From contig JBBITX010000026.1 in NCBI GenBank assembly GCA_037440545.1, positions 1 to 19,187 of the forward strand: DNA of 19,187 nucleotides. Reading direction: 5' to 3'. Below the pieces are notes generated by a model. The model ran no database searches, was not told the DNA's origin, and saw nothing but the letters and a program-made list of their open reading frames with translations. Source of the DNA: JAVZIQ01 sp037440545 (GTDB lineage: Archaea; Thermoproteota; Bathyarchaeia; Bathyarchaeales; Bathycorpusculaceae). Positions 14,207 to 19,187 of this stretch are shown here, piece after piece (position 1 is the stretch's first letter; each line of letters starts with the position of its first letter). Made by a program: the position numbers and the translations under genes.

Positions 14207-14794
14207 ATGTCAGAAGAAGCTGAAGAGATTAAAAGGCTATTGGATTTTAAGAAAAAGCTAGAGAAAAGAGTTGAAAAGTTAGAATCAGAACTTAGGGAGT
14301 TACATGGAGTTTTAGAAACCATTAACTCCATAATTTTGGCTAAGGGGTTTAAACGGGCAGAGATTACTAAGCCCTCACCTCCATTAGGAGAGCCCCAGGC
14401 TATGGAAGCATTAATTAAACCTTTACAGGGTCACCCTGAATTTAGAGAAACAATTCAGTTTAAGACATCCTCAGGAGAGCTTTTGGCTAAGCTCTACGTC
14501 GGAGATAACATTTTAAAAGTAGTCTTGGCAGAGGATAAAACCTTCAATATTAATACCCCTCCATTCACCCAGTTCTTAGTTGAAAGAGTGTTAACAAAAA
14601 TGCTGGAAAAGGACAGAGAACTCTTAAGTTCTGGAAGACTTAAACCAGAGGATGTTTTCTTTTATAACATTGTCAGGGAGGGCGACCTTATACGAGAAAT
14701 AATTGTGAAGAACTTTGATTCTGACCGCTTAAGAGAGCTTAAATCAAGCATACGGTGGACACTGGAGAAGATGTATGAAAAAATGATAAAATGA
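14207..14794 (+). CDS. Hypothetical protein with N-terminal coiled coil, 195 residues
   Basis: I do not recognise the family. Residues 2-45 form a strongly charged helix with heptad spacing (EEIKRLLDFKKKLEKRVEKL), a likely coiled coil for dimerisation. After a Pro-rich joint (TKPSPPLGEP) comes an alpha/beta part with ETIQFKTSSGELLAKLYVGD and ILKVVLAEDKTFNI strands, a helix FLVERVLTKMLEKDRELL, and a C-terminal DSDRLRELKSSIRWTLEKMYEKM helix pair. The ATG at 14207 directly follows a GTG at 14204. The GGGCGGTG context gives no clear preference, and the ATG is chosen as the stronger codon. It lies 63 bases after the preceding unknown gene. It converges with the DUF1893-thioredoxin operon. Confidence 0.72.
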   Translation: MSEEAEEIKRLLDFKKKLEKRVEKLESELRELHGVLETINSIILAKGFKRAEITKPSPPLGEPQAMEALIKPLQGHPEFRETIQFKTSSGELLAKLYVGDNILKVVLAEDKTFNINTPPFTQFLVERVLTKMLEKDRELLSSGRLKPEDVFFYNIVREGDLIREIIVKNFDSDRLRELKSSIRWTLEKMYEKMIK

Positions 14795-14938
14795 AGGGGT
14801 AAATTTTAAAAAGGCCAAAACAAACCTCCATAACTTCCATAGCCTGCGAAGGATTTCCGATGGAAATTTAGCATAAGGGTTGTTAAGCCTTAAATCTGGC
14901 TTATTATAGAAGCTGAGCGTGCTAGCGAAACTTCCGAT

Positions 14939-14979
14939 CTTATGGAAAAGCTCTTATGGAAAAGCTCTTTTTAAAAGCT
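14939..14979. repeat. Short tandem repeat, 14-base unit
   Basis: CTTATGGAAAAGCT occurs twice in exact tandem (14939-14952 and 14953-14966). A degenerate third copy CTTTTTAAAAGCT follows at 14967-14979. The second and third copies lie inside the 3' end of the small membrane protein gene on the minus strand and encode its last residues and stop. It looks like a slippage product. Confidence 0.7.
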
Positions 14980-15082
14980 CAACTATAACGTTCAGCTGAC
15001 GTGTGTAAAGGCCTATGGCGAAAAAAGTTACCCCTAAAAGTAGAAGGAGTGCACCTATAACTCTGCGCTCCGAACTGTCCAT
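14954..15082 (-). CDS. Small single-span membrane protein, 42 residues
   Basis: This gene is easily missed because of its size. The ATG at 15082 comes five bases after the thioredoxin stop, with a purine-rich GAGTGAG just upstream, so it is coupled to that gene. The product has a charged N-terminus (MDSSERR), one clear membrane span at about 8-26 (VIGALLLLLGVTFFAIGLY), and an amphipathic basic tail (RQLNVIVELLKRAFP). The orientation with the short N-terminus is not certain. The last codons fall in a 14-base tandem repeat. Its role is unknown; the operon suggests a membrane partner for the thioredoxin or DUF1893 protein, which is inference. Confidence 0.6.
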   Translation of the reverse strand: MDSSERRVIGALLLLLGVTFFAIGLYTRQLNVIVELLKRAFP

Positions 15083-15087
15083 AATTC

Positions 15088-15522
15088 TCACTCTAAATGT
15101 TTTTTAAGACGGCTTTCAATCTGGTTTTTAGGAACGAAACCCACTATCCTGTCAACTTCCCTGCCATTCTTCATTATTAACAATGTGGGAATGCTGAAAA
15201 CTTGGAAACGTTCAGCTGAGCCTGGATTCTCGTCTACATTGAGCTTTCCAACCAATACTTTGCCGGAGTATTCTCTTGCCAAATCCTCAATTATGGGCGC
15301 TATCATTTTGCATGGCATACACCAAGCTGCCCAAAAGTCAATTAGCACAAGGGGATTTTCACTTACAACTTTGTTAAAATTTAGGTCTGTAACATGAACC
15401 GGTTCAATGCCAGTTTTACGCTTTTCCTCCCACTCTTTCAACAGTCTGCGCCTCTTGGCTTCTCTAATGCTTTTAAGTTCTCTATCTTCTCCAGATATAA
15501 ACCCTTCGCATCCACCAGCCAT
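15088..15522 (-). CDS. Thioredoxin-like protein with N-terminal extension and WCMPC site
   Basis: 144 residues. The thioredoxin fold covers about residues 40-144, with the active site WCMPC at 67-71 and the cis-proline in SIPT at Pro112. The rest follows the classic order (LVLIDFWAAW, KVLVGKLNVDENPGSAERF, FSIPTLLIMKNGREVDRIVG). The residue between the cysteines and Pro is Met where most thioredoxins have Gly, which should tune redox potential or partner choice. The first 36 residues are a charged helical extension (ELKSIREAKRRRLLKEWEEK) after MAGGCEGF, with one extra Cys. The start is ATG at 15522 with GTGGGG seven bases upstream, 13 bases after the DUF1893 stop. The longer open frame to 15624 would overlap DUF1893 and is rejected. 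A cytoplasmic disulfide oxidoreductase is expected. Confidence 0.9.
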   Translation of the reverse strand: MAGGCEGFISGEDRELKSIREAKRRRLLKEWEEKRKTGIEPVHVTDLNFNKVVSENPLVLIDFWAAWCMPCKMIAPIIEDLAREYSGKVLVGKLNVDENPGSAERFQVFSIPTLLIMKNGREVDRIVGFVPKNQIESRLKKHLE

Positions 15523-15535
15523 ATCGAACCCCACA

Positions 15536-15958
15536 TTAAAGCCCAAGTTGGTCTTTAAACCTTCTGTAAGCCTCCTCTGGGTTTGATATGTTTTCAGCCA
15601 TTTTTTCAAATGGACATACTCCATTCATTTTTAAGTTCAATATTTTATCAACAATCTTATCCCACTCAAAATAAACCTCATAGTTTTCAAGCACGGTTTT
15701 AGCTCTACTGCTTAGAATATAAGCGTAAACAGCTTCGACTCCTGCATAAACGAATAATAAAGCCGCAGCCTTACCAACCACCCTATCTGCAGCAGAAGAC
15801 CCTGAAAGCTTATCTCCAAGACTTTCTATAGCCCTAACCAAATCAGATATCCCTTTACTGCCACTCTCAAAGATTGCCTTTGAATCTTTAACAATTGAAA
15901 GCGTTAAACCATACAATCTTAACCTTTTTCTAGCTACTTCTAAATCCTCTATTCCCAT
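15536..15958 (-). CDS. DUF1893 family protein (cytidine-deaminase-like fold)
   Basis: 140 residues, matching DUF1893 (TM1506-like) along its whole length: ARKRLRLYGLTLSIVKDSKAIFES, GISDLVRAI, then the diagnostic AADRVVGKAAALLFVYAGVEAVYAYILS (given here in its parts AADRVVGKAAALL and VYAYILS), and the C-terminal CPFEK. The fold is known to resemble deaminases, but no reaction is established. Two starts are possible. The ATG at 15958 lies about 27 bases from a TTTATA box (15983-15988) and would be leaderless. The GTG at 15967 has AGGAAGGG upstream and adds three residues. It is first in an operon with a thioredoxin and a small membrane protein, which hints at a redox link. Confidence 0.85.
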   Translation of the reverse strand: MGIEDLEVARKRLRLYGLTLSIVKDSKAIFESGSKGISDLVRAIESLGDKLSGSSAADRVVGKAAALLFVYAGVEAVYAYILSSRAKTVLENYEVYFEWDKIVDKILNLKMNGVCPFEKMAENISNPEEAYRRFKDQLGL

Positions 15959-15982
15959 TAAGAACACTAAAGAAAACCCTTC

Positions 15983-15988
15983 CTATAA
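15983..15988 (-). promoter_or_regulatory. Possible TATA box of the DUF1893 operon
   Basis: TTTATA on the minus strand, centred near 15985, about 27 bases from the ATG at 15958. It would give a leaderless message. A second candidate, CATAATAAG a little upstream, would suit the GTG at 15967 with its AGGAAGGG site. Confidence 0.35.
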
Positions 15989-16123
15989 AGCCTTATTATG
16001 TTTAAACCTTACATTATTCCCCTCATCGAGTTTTATCGCTGTCAACTTAATTGTATTCTGTTCTTGTTAAAGCTTCATTTAAGATATGCTTATAGAGGTC
16101 TTAGAAGGTTATCAGTGTTCAAT

Positions 16124-16153
16124 AAACCTACATGTTAAGCGGCCGGTAGGTTT
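16124..16153. repeat. Inverted repeat downstream of the membrane protein gene
   Basis: AAACCTAC (16124-16131) and GTAGGTTT (16146-16153) are perfect complements around a 14-base loop that contains GCGGCCG. It lies 24 bases past the stop of the minus-strand membrane protein, in a 218-base gap. It may end or protect that transcript; on the minus strand no long T-run follows. The remainder of 15959-16176 shows nothing else I can name. Confidence 0.4.
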
Positions 16154-16176
16154 GTAGTTTTGAATTTTAAGGCGTT

Positions 16177-16728
16177 TTATGCACTTTTTATTCTCTTCAC
16201 ATTTGCCCTTTCAAGAATGGCCATTACTGGGAATGCTATGGCAAGACTTGCTAATCCACCTGCAAGGTGCCATACTCCCCATAGAGTTAGCGCCCACTGA
16301 AGAGTGGCTGAAGTTAATGGTTTATCCATGAAAAATGCTCCTATGACTACTCCTGCGAAGTAAGCGGATATCGCTGTCACTATTGCAGCTGAAGCCATGT
16401 TGCAGGTGTTTAAACTTATTTTGTGGCGGTTCACCGTCATTAGAATGTCAAAAAGTACAGATGCAGCTGCAAAGCCAATAATGTGAGGCGACGGCCTTAA
16501 TGATAAAACAATTAATGAGCCGATCAATCCGACAATTGATGCTGAGCCAAACTTGGCTGAGAGCCAAACGACAAGCAGCAGTGTGAAGAAAACAGCCACA
16601 TCGCATAATATCGGCAGTTTAAGCAAAGTGAAGCCTAATGGCCCTATGTATAAGTTAAGTACGGCGTATAGCGGACTAAATAGAATTATCGTGGCTATGT
16701 CTTTGGTTTTAAAATATTTTTTATTCAT
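16177..16728 (-). CDS. Small polytopic membrane protein, ECF transporter S-component-like
   Basis: 183 residues with five or six spans (about 10-28, 32-52, 55-78, 82-98, 111-134 and 148-172). Size, span layout, small-residue content and the closing segment GVWHLAGGLASLAIAFPVM resemble substrate-binding S components of energy-coupling-factor transporters. These capture vitamins or metal ions and share ATPase and T subunits encoded elsewhere. It lacks the N-terminal Met-His and metal-site signature of NikM/CbiM, so a nickel role rests only on the divergent nikR gene. His82, His102 and His154 are present but not in a known motif. The start is ATG at 16728 with no ribosome-binding site. A TTTTTAAGG stretch near 16757 would fit a leaderless message. 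The family call is tentative. Confidence 0.5.
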   Translation of the reverse strand: MNKKYFKTKDIATIILFSPLYAVLNLYIGPLGFTLLKLPILCDVAVFFTLLLVVWLSAKFGSASIVGLIGSLIVLSLRPSPHIIGFAAASVLFDILMTVNRHKISLNTCNMASAAIVTAISAYFAGVVIGAFFMDKPLTSATLQWALTLWGVWHLAGGLASLAIAFPVMAILERANVKRIKSA

Positions 16729-16763
16729 TTTTAATATTTCTGAGTATTTTCATCCTTAAAAAT

Positions 16764-16791
16764 GTGCATAAAAACTTTATTGTTTAAACAC
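16764..16791. promoter_or_regulatory. Imperfect 28-base dyad between nikR and the membrane protein gene
   Basis: GTGCATAAA (16764-16772) and TTTAAACAC (16783-16791) are imperfect complements, seven of nine, around ten bases. The right arm contains the palindrome TGTTTAAACA (16781-16790), which may also be the TATA box of nikR. The overall length of 28 equals that of the E. coli NikR operator, but the half-sites do not match the E. coli sequence. Candidate only. Confidence 0.3.
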
Positions 16792-16820
16792 GTAAATTAT
16801 TAGGAGATGGTTGGTGGAAT

Positions 16821-17228
16821 ATGCCAAAAATAGTGAGGGTAAGTGTTACCTTTCCCCAAGATCTTCTAGCAGATTTTGATGAAGTAATTCGGAAGATGGG
16901 TTATGAAAACCGTTCTAAGGCTGTTCAAGACGCGGTTAGGCTTTTTATATCTGAACATAAGTGGCAGCAGGAGGAGCGAGGGGTGCGGGCAGGGGTTCTT
17001 ATGCTGCTTTACGACCATGAAGTTAGAGGGGTTGAGGATGCTCTCACAGATGTTCAGCATCATCACGCTAACATTGTTTCTTCGACAATGCACATACATT
17101 TAACAGAGAGGGACTGCCTAGAAGCTATTGCCGTGAGGGGGGATGCTTCAGAGATTCGAAGGTTAAGCAATGAGTTGTTATCAAAAAGGGGTGTGAAAAT
17201 CCTCAGGTCGATGGTTGTTTCCATATAG
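16821..17228 (+). CDS. nikR: Nickel-responsive transcription regulator NikR
   Basis: 135 residues. A ribbon-helix-helix DNA-binding part occupies residues 1-45 (VRVSVTFPQDLLADFDEVI, NRSKAVQDAVRLFI). An ACT-like nickel-sensing domain follows at about 55-135. The square-planar Ni(II) ligands of NikR are all present: His in QHHH (79-82), His91 and His93 in MHIHL, and Cys99 in DCLE. The closing KRGVKILRSMVV strand is also typical. It should tetramerise and, with nickel bound, repress nickel uptake genes. The start is ATG at 16821 with GGTGG just upstream. It is divergent from a small membrane protein that could be its target, and convergent with nadA. High confidence. Confidence 0.95.
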   Translation: MPKIVRVSVTFPQDLLADFDEVIRKMGYENRSKAVQDAVRLFISEHKWQQEERGVRAGVLMLLYDHEVRGVEDALTDVQHHHANIVSSTMHIHLTERDCLEAIAVRGDASEIRRLSNELLSKRGVKILRSMVVSI

Positions 17229-17236
17229 TCTCTGCT

Positions 17237-18148
17237 TTAATGCTTAATCTCAAACATTTTCTCTAATGCTTTTCTTGCTTTTCTGGCTATGGGCTCAGGG
17301 ACTGTAACTAAGTGTTTCTCCTCATTAAGAGAAACGTAAATTCTGTGGAGAGTGTTCAACTTCATGTTTGGACAGACAGCTCCCTCATAGGCTAGGATAA
17401 ACTTTTTATCAGGGTTTTCTTTTTTTAAACGGTGTATTATTCCCTCTTCAGTGGCCACTATAAACGTTTTAGCTTTGCTTTCTTTTGCATACTTACACAT
17501 TTGAGAGGTGCTTCCAATGTAATCCGCTGATTTCCGCACTTCAGAGGTGCATTCAGGATGAACCATGACAACCGCTTCAGGGTATAAGGCCTTCAAGGCT
17601 TGAATGTCCTCAGAGTGGAAGAGCAGATGCGTAGGACAGAAACCATGCTCAGGAATTGGAATTATTGTCTTGCCAGTTTTCTCTTGAACGTACTCAGCCA
17701 AGTTACGATCTGGCCCGAAGAGCACTGTCTCAGCGTTTAGAGAGTCTATTACTTCAGAAGCGTTTGCGGATGTACAGCAAACGTCACAATAGGCCTTGGC
17801 TGAAGCTAAAGTGTTAACATATAAAACCAAGGGTACATGCGGGTAAATTGTCCTCCAACGTTTTATTTCCTCCACGGTTAGCATCTGAGCCATTGGACAT
17901 CTTGCGCCTGCAGAGGGCAACAAAACCTTCTTGTTAGGGTTTAAAATTGCCGCCGACTCAGCCATAAAATCCACAGCTGCGAAAACGATAATCTCCGCCT
18001 CCTCTTCCTCCATAGCCTTTCTGCTAAGCTCAATGCTGTCCCCTACATAATCCGCTATGTCTTGGATCTCCGGCCTTTGATAGTTATGCGCTAAGATTAT
18101 AGCCTTCTTCTCCCTCTTAAGCCTCAATATCTCTTCTACGATTGCCAT
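17237..18148 (-). CDS. nadA: Quinolinate synthase (NadA)
   Basis: 303 residues, the normal archaeal length. The enzyme condenses iminoaspartate with dihydroxyacetone phosphate to quinolinate in NAD biosynthesis, using a [4Fe-4S] cluster. Cluster ligands are Cys84 (ARCPMA), Cys171 (GFCPTH) and Cys259 (AVCPNMK). Substrate-site motifs visible are AHNYQ (20-24), YVGDS (34-38), YVNTLA (110-115), HPEC (197-200) and GSTSQM (212-217). An extra CDVCC (121-125) is also seen, as in many relatives. The start is ATG at 18148 with AAGGGCG upstream and a TATA box near 18204. nadB and nadC are not in the window. It lies 102 bases after the FabG-like gene with its own promoter, and ends eight bases from the convergent nikR. 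Confidence 0.96.
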   Translation of the reverse strand: MAIVEEILRLKREKKAIILAHNYQRPEIQDIADYVGDSIELSRKAMEEEEAEIIVFAAVDFMAESAAILNPNKKVLLPSAGARCPMAQMLTVEEIKRWRTIYPHVPLVLYVNTLASAKAYCDVCCTSANASEVIDSLNAETVLFGPDRNLAEYVQEKTGKTIIPIPEHGFCPTHLLFHSEDIQALKALYPEAVVMVHPECTSEVRKSADYIGSTSQMCKYAKESKAKTFIVATEEGIIHRLKKENPDKKFILAYEGAVCPNMKLNTLHRIYVSLNEEKHLVTVPEPIARKARKALEKMFEIKH

Positions 18149-18199
18149 TAATTTCGCCCTTAAACGTTCACATTAGAAAGGTTCAAAAGTGCATTGAGG

Positions 18200-18208
18200 G
18201 ATATATGC
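18200..18208 (-). promoter_or_regulatory. TATA box of nadA
   Basis: CATATATCC on the minus strand, centred near 18204, predicts a transcript start near 18178 and a leader of about 30 bases containing the AAGGGCG site. It indicates that nadA need not depend on the upstream FabG-like gene. Confidence 0.45.
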
Positions 18209-18250
18209 CTTTGCTCTTCAACGGGTAAACTCAGATGGCTCTTTGGCCCT

Positions 18251-18991
18251 TTACATGTAAAGTCCACCGTTAACTGCTATAACTTGTCCCGTAATGAATT
18301 TAGCCAAGTCTGACGCTAAGAAAACTGCAAGATAAGCTATTTCCTCTGGTTGAGCCATTCTTCCAAGGGGCGTCCTTTCAACAAAGCGTTTAGCAATCTT
18401 CTCCGGCATTTTCTTCGTCATCTCTGTTTTTGTAAAGCCCGGAGCTATGGCGTTCACGGTAATGCCATATGGAGCAAGTTCAAGAGCCAAAGCCTTCGTA
18501 AGTCCAATTAATCCTGCCTTTGAAGAGGCATAGTTAGATTGGCCGACGTTACCCATCTGCCCTACAACTGATGATATGTTTATTATACGACCGTAGCTTT
18601 GCCTCATCATATGTTCTGCAGCCATCTTGGAACAGAGGAAGGCTCCCTTCAAGTTAACATCCATAACAATGTTCCAGTCCTCAACTTTCATTTTATGAAT
18701 TAATGCATCTCTGGTTACACCGGCATTGTTTACAAGTATGTCTACTCGGCCAAATACTTCTAAAACTTCACTGAATAACTTTTCAACTTCCCCTAAACTT
18801 GAAACGTCAGCCTTTACAAAAACGCTAGCACCATCCATGTTCCTAATTTTCTCCGTAACGGAACTCCCTTCTATAACATCGTTAACTACAACTTTAGCCC
18901 CTTCCTTCGCAAACTCTAAGGCAATGCTGCTTCCTATACCCCTTGCAGCACCAGTAACTACGACGACTTTCCCAGCCAGATTTAAATTCAT
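18251..18991 (-). CDS. FabG-like short-chain dehydrogenase/reductase
   Basis: 246 residues, the standard FabG length. Motifs: TGAARGIG (13-20) for dinucleotide binding, ADVSS (61-65), NNAG (88-91), Asn113 in DVNLKG, and the catalytic Ser141 (NISSVVG), Tyr154 and Lys158 (YASSK). PGFTKTEM (184-191) and GQVIAVNGG near the end are typical of 3-oxoacyl-ACP or acetoacetyl-CoA reductases. Asp38 at the end of the second strand (VVNDV) points to NAD(H) rather than NADP(H). In archaea without a type II fatty acid pathway such proteins usually serve hydroxyacyl-CoA or polyhydroxyalkanoate-like metabolism, so the exact substrate is open. Start: ATG at 18991. An in-frame GTG at 19000 is at the leaderless distance from the TATA box, and a TTG at 19018 is too close to it. 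Confidence 0.9.
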   Translation of the reverse strand: MNLNLAGKVVVVTGAARGIGSSIALEFAKEGAKVVVNDVIEGSSVTEKIRNMDGASVFVKADVSSLGEVEKLFSEVLEVFGRVDILVNNAGVTRDALIHKMKVEDWNIVMDVNLKGAFLCSKMAAEHMMRQSYGRIINISSVVGQMGNVGQSNYASSKAGLIGLTKALALELAPYGITVNAIAPGFTKTEMTKKMPEKIAKRFVERTPLGRMAQPEEIAYLAVFLASDLAKFITGQVIAVNGGLYM

Positions 18992-19023
18992 ACCTATCAC
19001 AAAGATGTTACCATTCAAAAACT

Positions 19024-19031
19024 CTTATAAG
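19024..19031 (-). promoter_or_regulatory. TATA box of the FabG-like gene
   Basis: CTTATAAG, a perfect palindrome, is centred near 19027. It predicts transcription from about 19001, excluding the TTG at 19018 and leaving either a leaderless GTG at 19000 or the ATG at 18991. Confidence 0.5.
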
Positions 19032-19114
19032 TTAAATGGCGACAACCAACAGAAAACATTCCTTTCCTGCACTATTAAGCGTGTTACATATTTGTGTAGT
19101 TAGCCGTTTAAAAC

Positions 19115-19187
19115 ATGGCCCTTCCAAGTCTCTTAAGCCTCAAAATATTGGAAACAACAAAAGAGGCGTTGGTGCAGCGGGGCTGGA
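19115..19187 (+). CDS. Possible start of a protein gene cut by the right edge
   Basis: The ATG at 19115 opens a frame that stays open for 24 codons to the window end (MALPSLLSLKILETTKEALV and on). A TTACATAT box at 19084-19091 is centred about 26 bases upstream, right for a leaderless archaeal start, and no ribosome-binding site is seen. The gene would be divergent from the FabG-like gene. Too little is visible to name a product. Confidence 0.4.
   Translation, partial: MALPSLLSLKILETTKEALVQRGW

Noticed and set aside
14885..14902. AAGCC/GGCTT hairpin between convergent genes
   Set aside because: A five-base stem with an eight-base loop is expected by chance, and no T-run follows it on either strand.
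15523..15624. Longer thioredoxin start at 15624
   Set aside because: It would overlap the DUF1893 coding region in another frame by about 90 bases, and the ATG at 15522 has its own GTGGGG site.
16086..16160. 23-codon plus-strand frame in the gap after the DUF1893 gene
   Set aside because: Too short, with no ribosome-binding site or matching promoter, and it runs across an inverted repeat.
19160..19187. Possible tRNA beginning at the right edge
   Set aside because: GGTGCAGCGGGG faintly recalls a D-arm, but the sequence stops before any confirming stem or T-arm, and an open frame with a TATA box explains the region as well.
1..19187. CRISPR array, transposase or integrase genes, attachment sites
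   Set aside because: No regularly spaced direct repeats, no recombinase-like proteins and no flanking repeats were seen on either strand.

Overview
The window looks archaeal. Starts are often GTG or TTG, and several promoters are a bare TATA box about 25 bases upstream, sometimes of a leaderless start codon. The gene set also fits: a Hef-type helicase, an Lrp/AsnC regulator, NikR, DUF1893, DUF5752 and a cyclophilin-like PF04126 protein. Membership of the TACK side (Bathyarchaeia or a relative) is a guess from gene flavour and is not shown by any marker here. There is no rRNA, tRNA, CRISPR array or insertion sequence that I can support.

Layout. At the left edge is the 5' end of a minus-strand gingipain-like (C25) secreted protein. 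Divergent from it is a tightly overlapping four-gene operon (503-4866) encoding two ABC-2 type export modules: ATPase plus large internally duplicated permease, then ATPase plus half-size permease. Next comes a translationally coupled pair (5046-8466): a large coiled-coil protein and an AAA+ ATPase with a winged-helix region. I do not recognise this pair as a named system, and it is the best candidate for something undescribed.

From 8620 to 13329 five minus-strand genes follow, mostly with their own promoters: a cyclophilin-like protein, an MFS permease, a Hef/FANCM-like helicase without nuclease domain, and an Lrp/AsnC regulator followed by DUF5752. A 328-base gap (13330-13657) with a perfect AT-rich inverted repeat separates the regulator from two plus-strand genes of unknown function (13658-14794). 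Converging on these is a compact minus-strand operon: DUF1893, thioredoxin, and a 42-residue single-span membrane protein.

The right part holds a small polytopic membrane protein resembling an ECF S component. It is divergent from a NikR nickel regulator with a complete metal site. Quinolinate synthase (NadA) and a FabG-like short-chain dehydrogenase follow on the minus strand. The start of a possible plus-strand gene runs off the right edge.

Most genes are housekeeping or transport. Likely functional links are within the ABC operon, within the coiled-coil/AAA+ pair, within the DUF1893-thioredoxin operon, and possibly between NikR and the divergent membrane protein.
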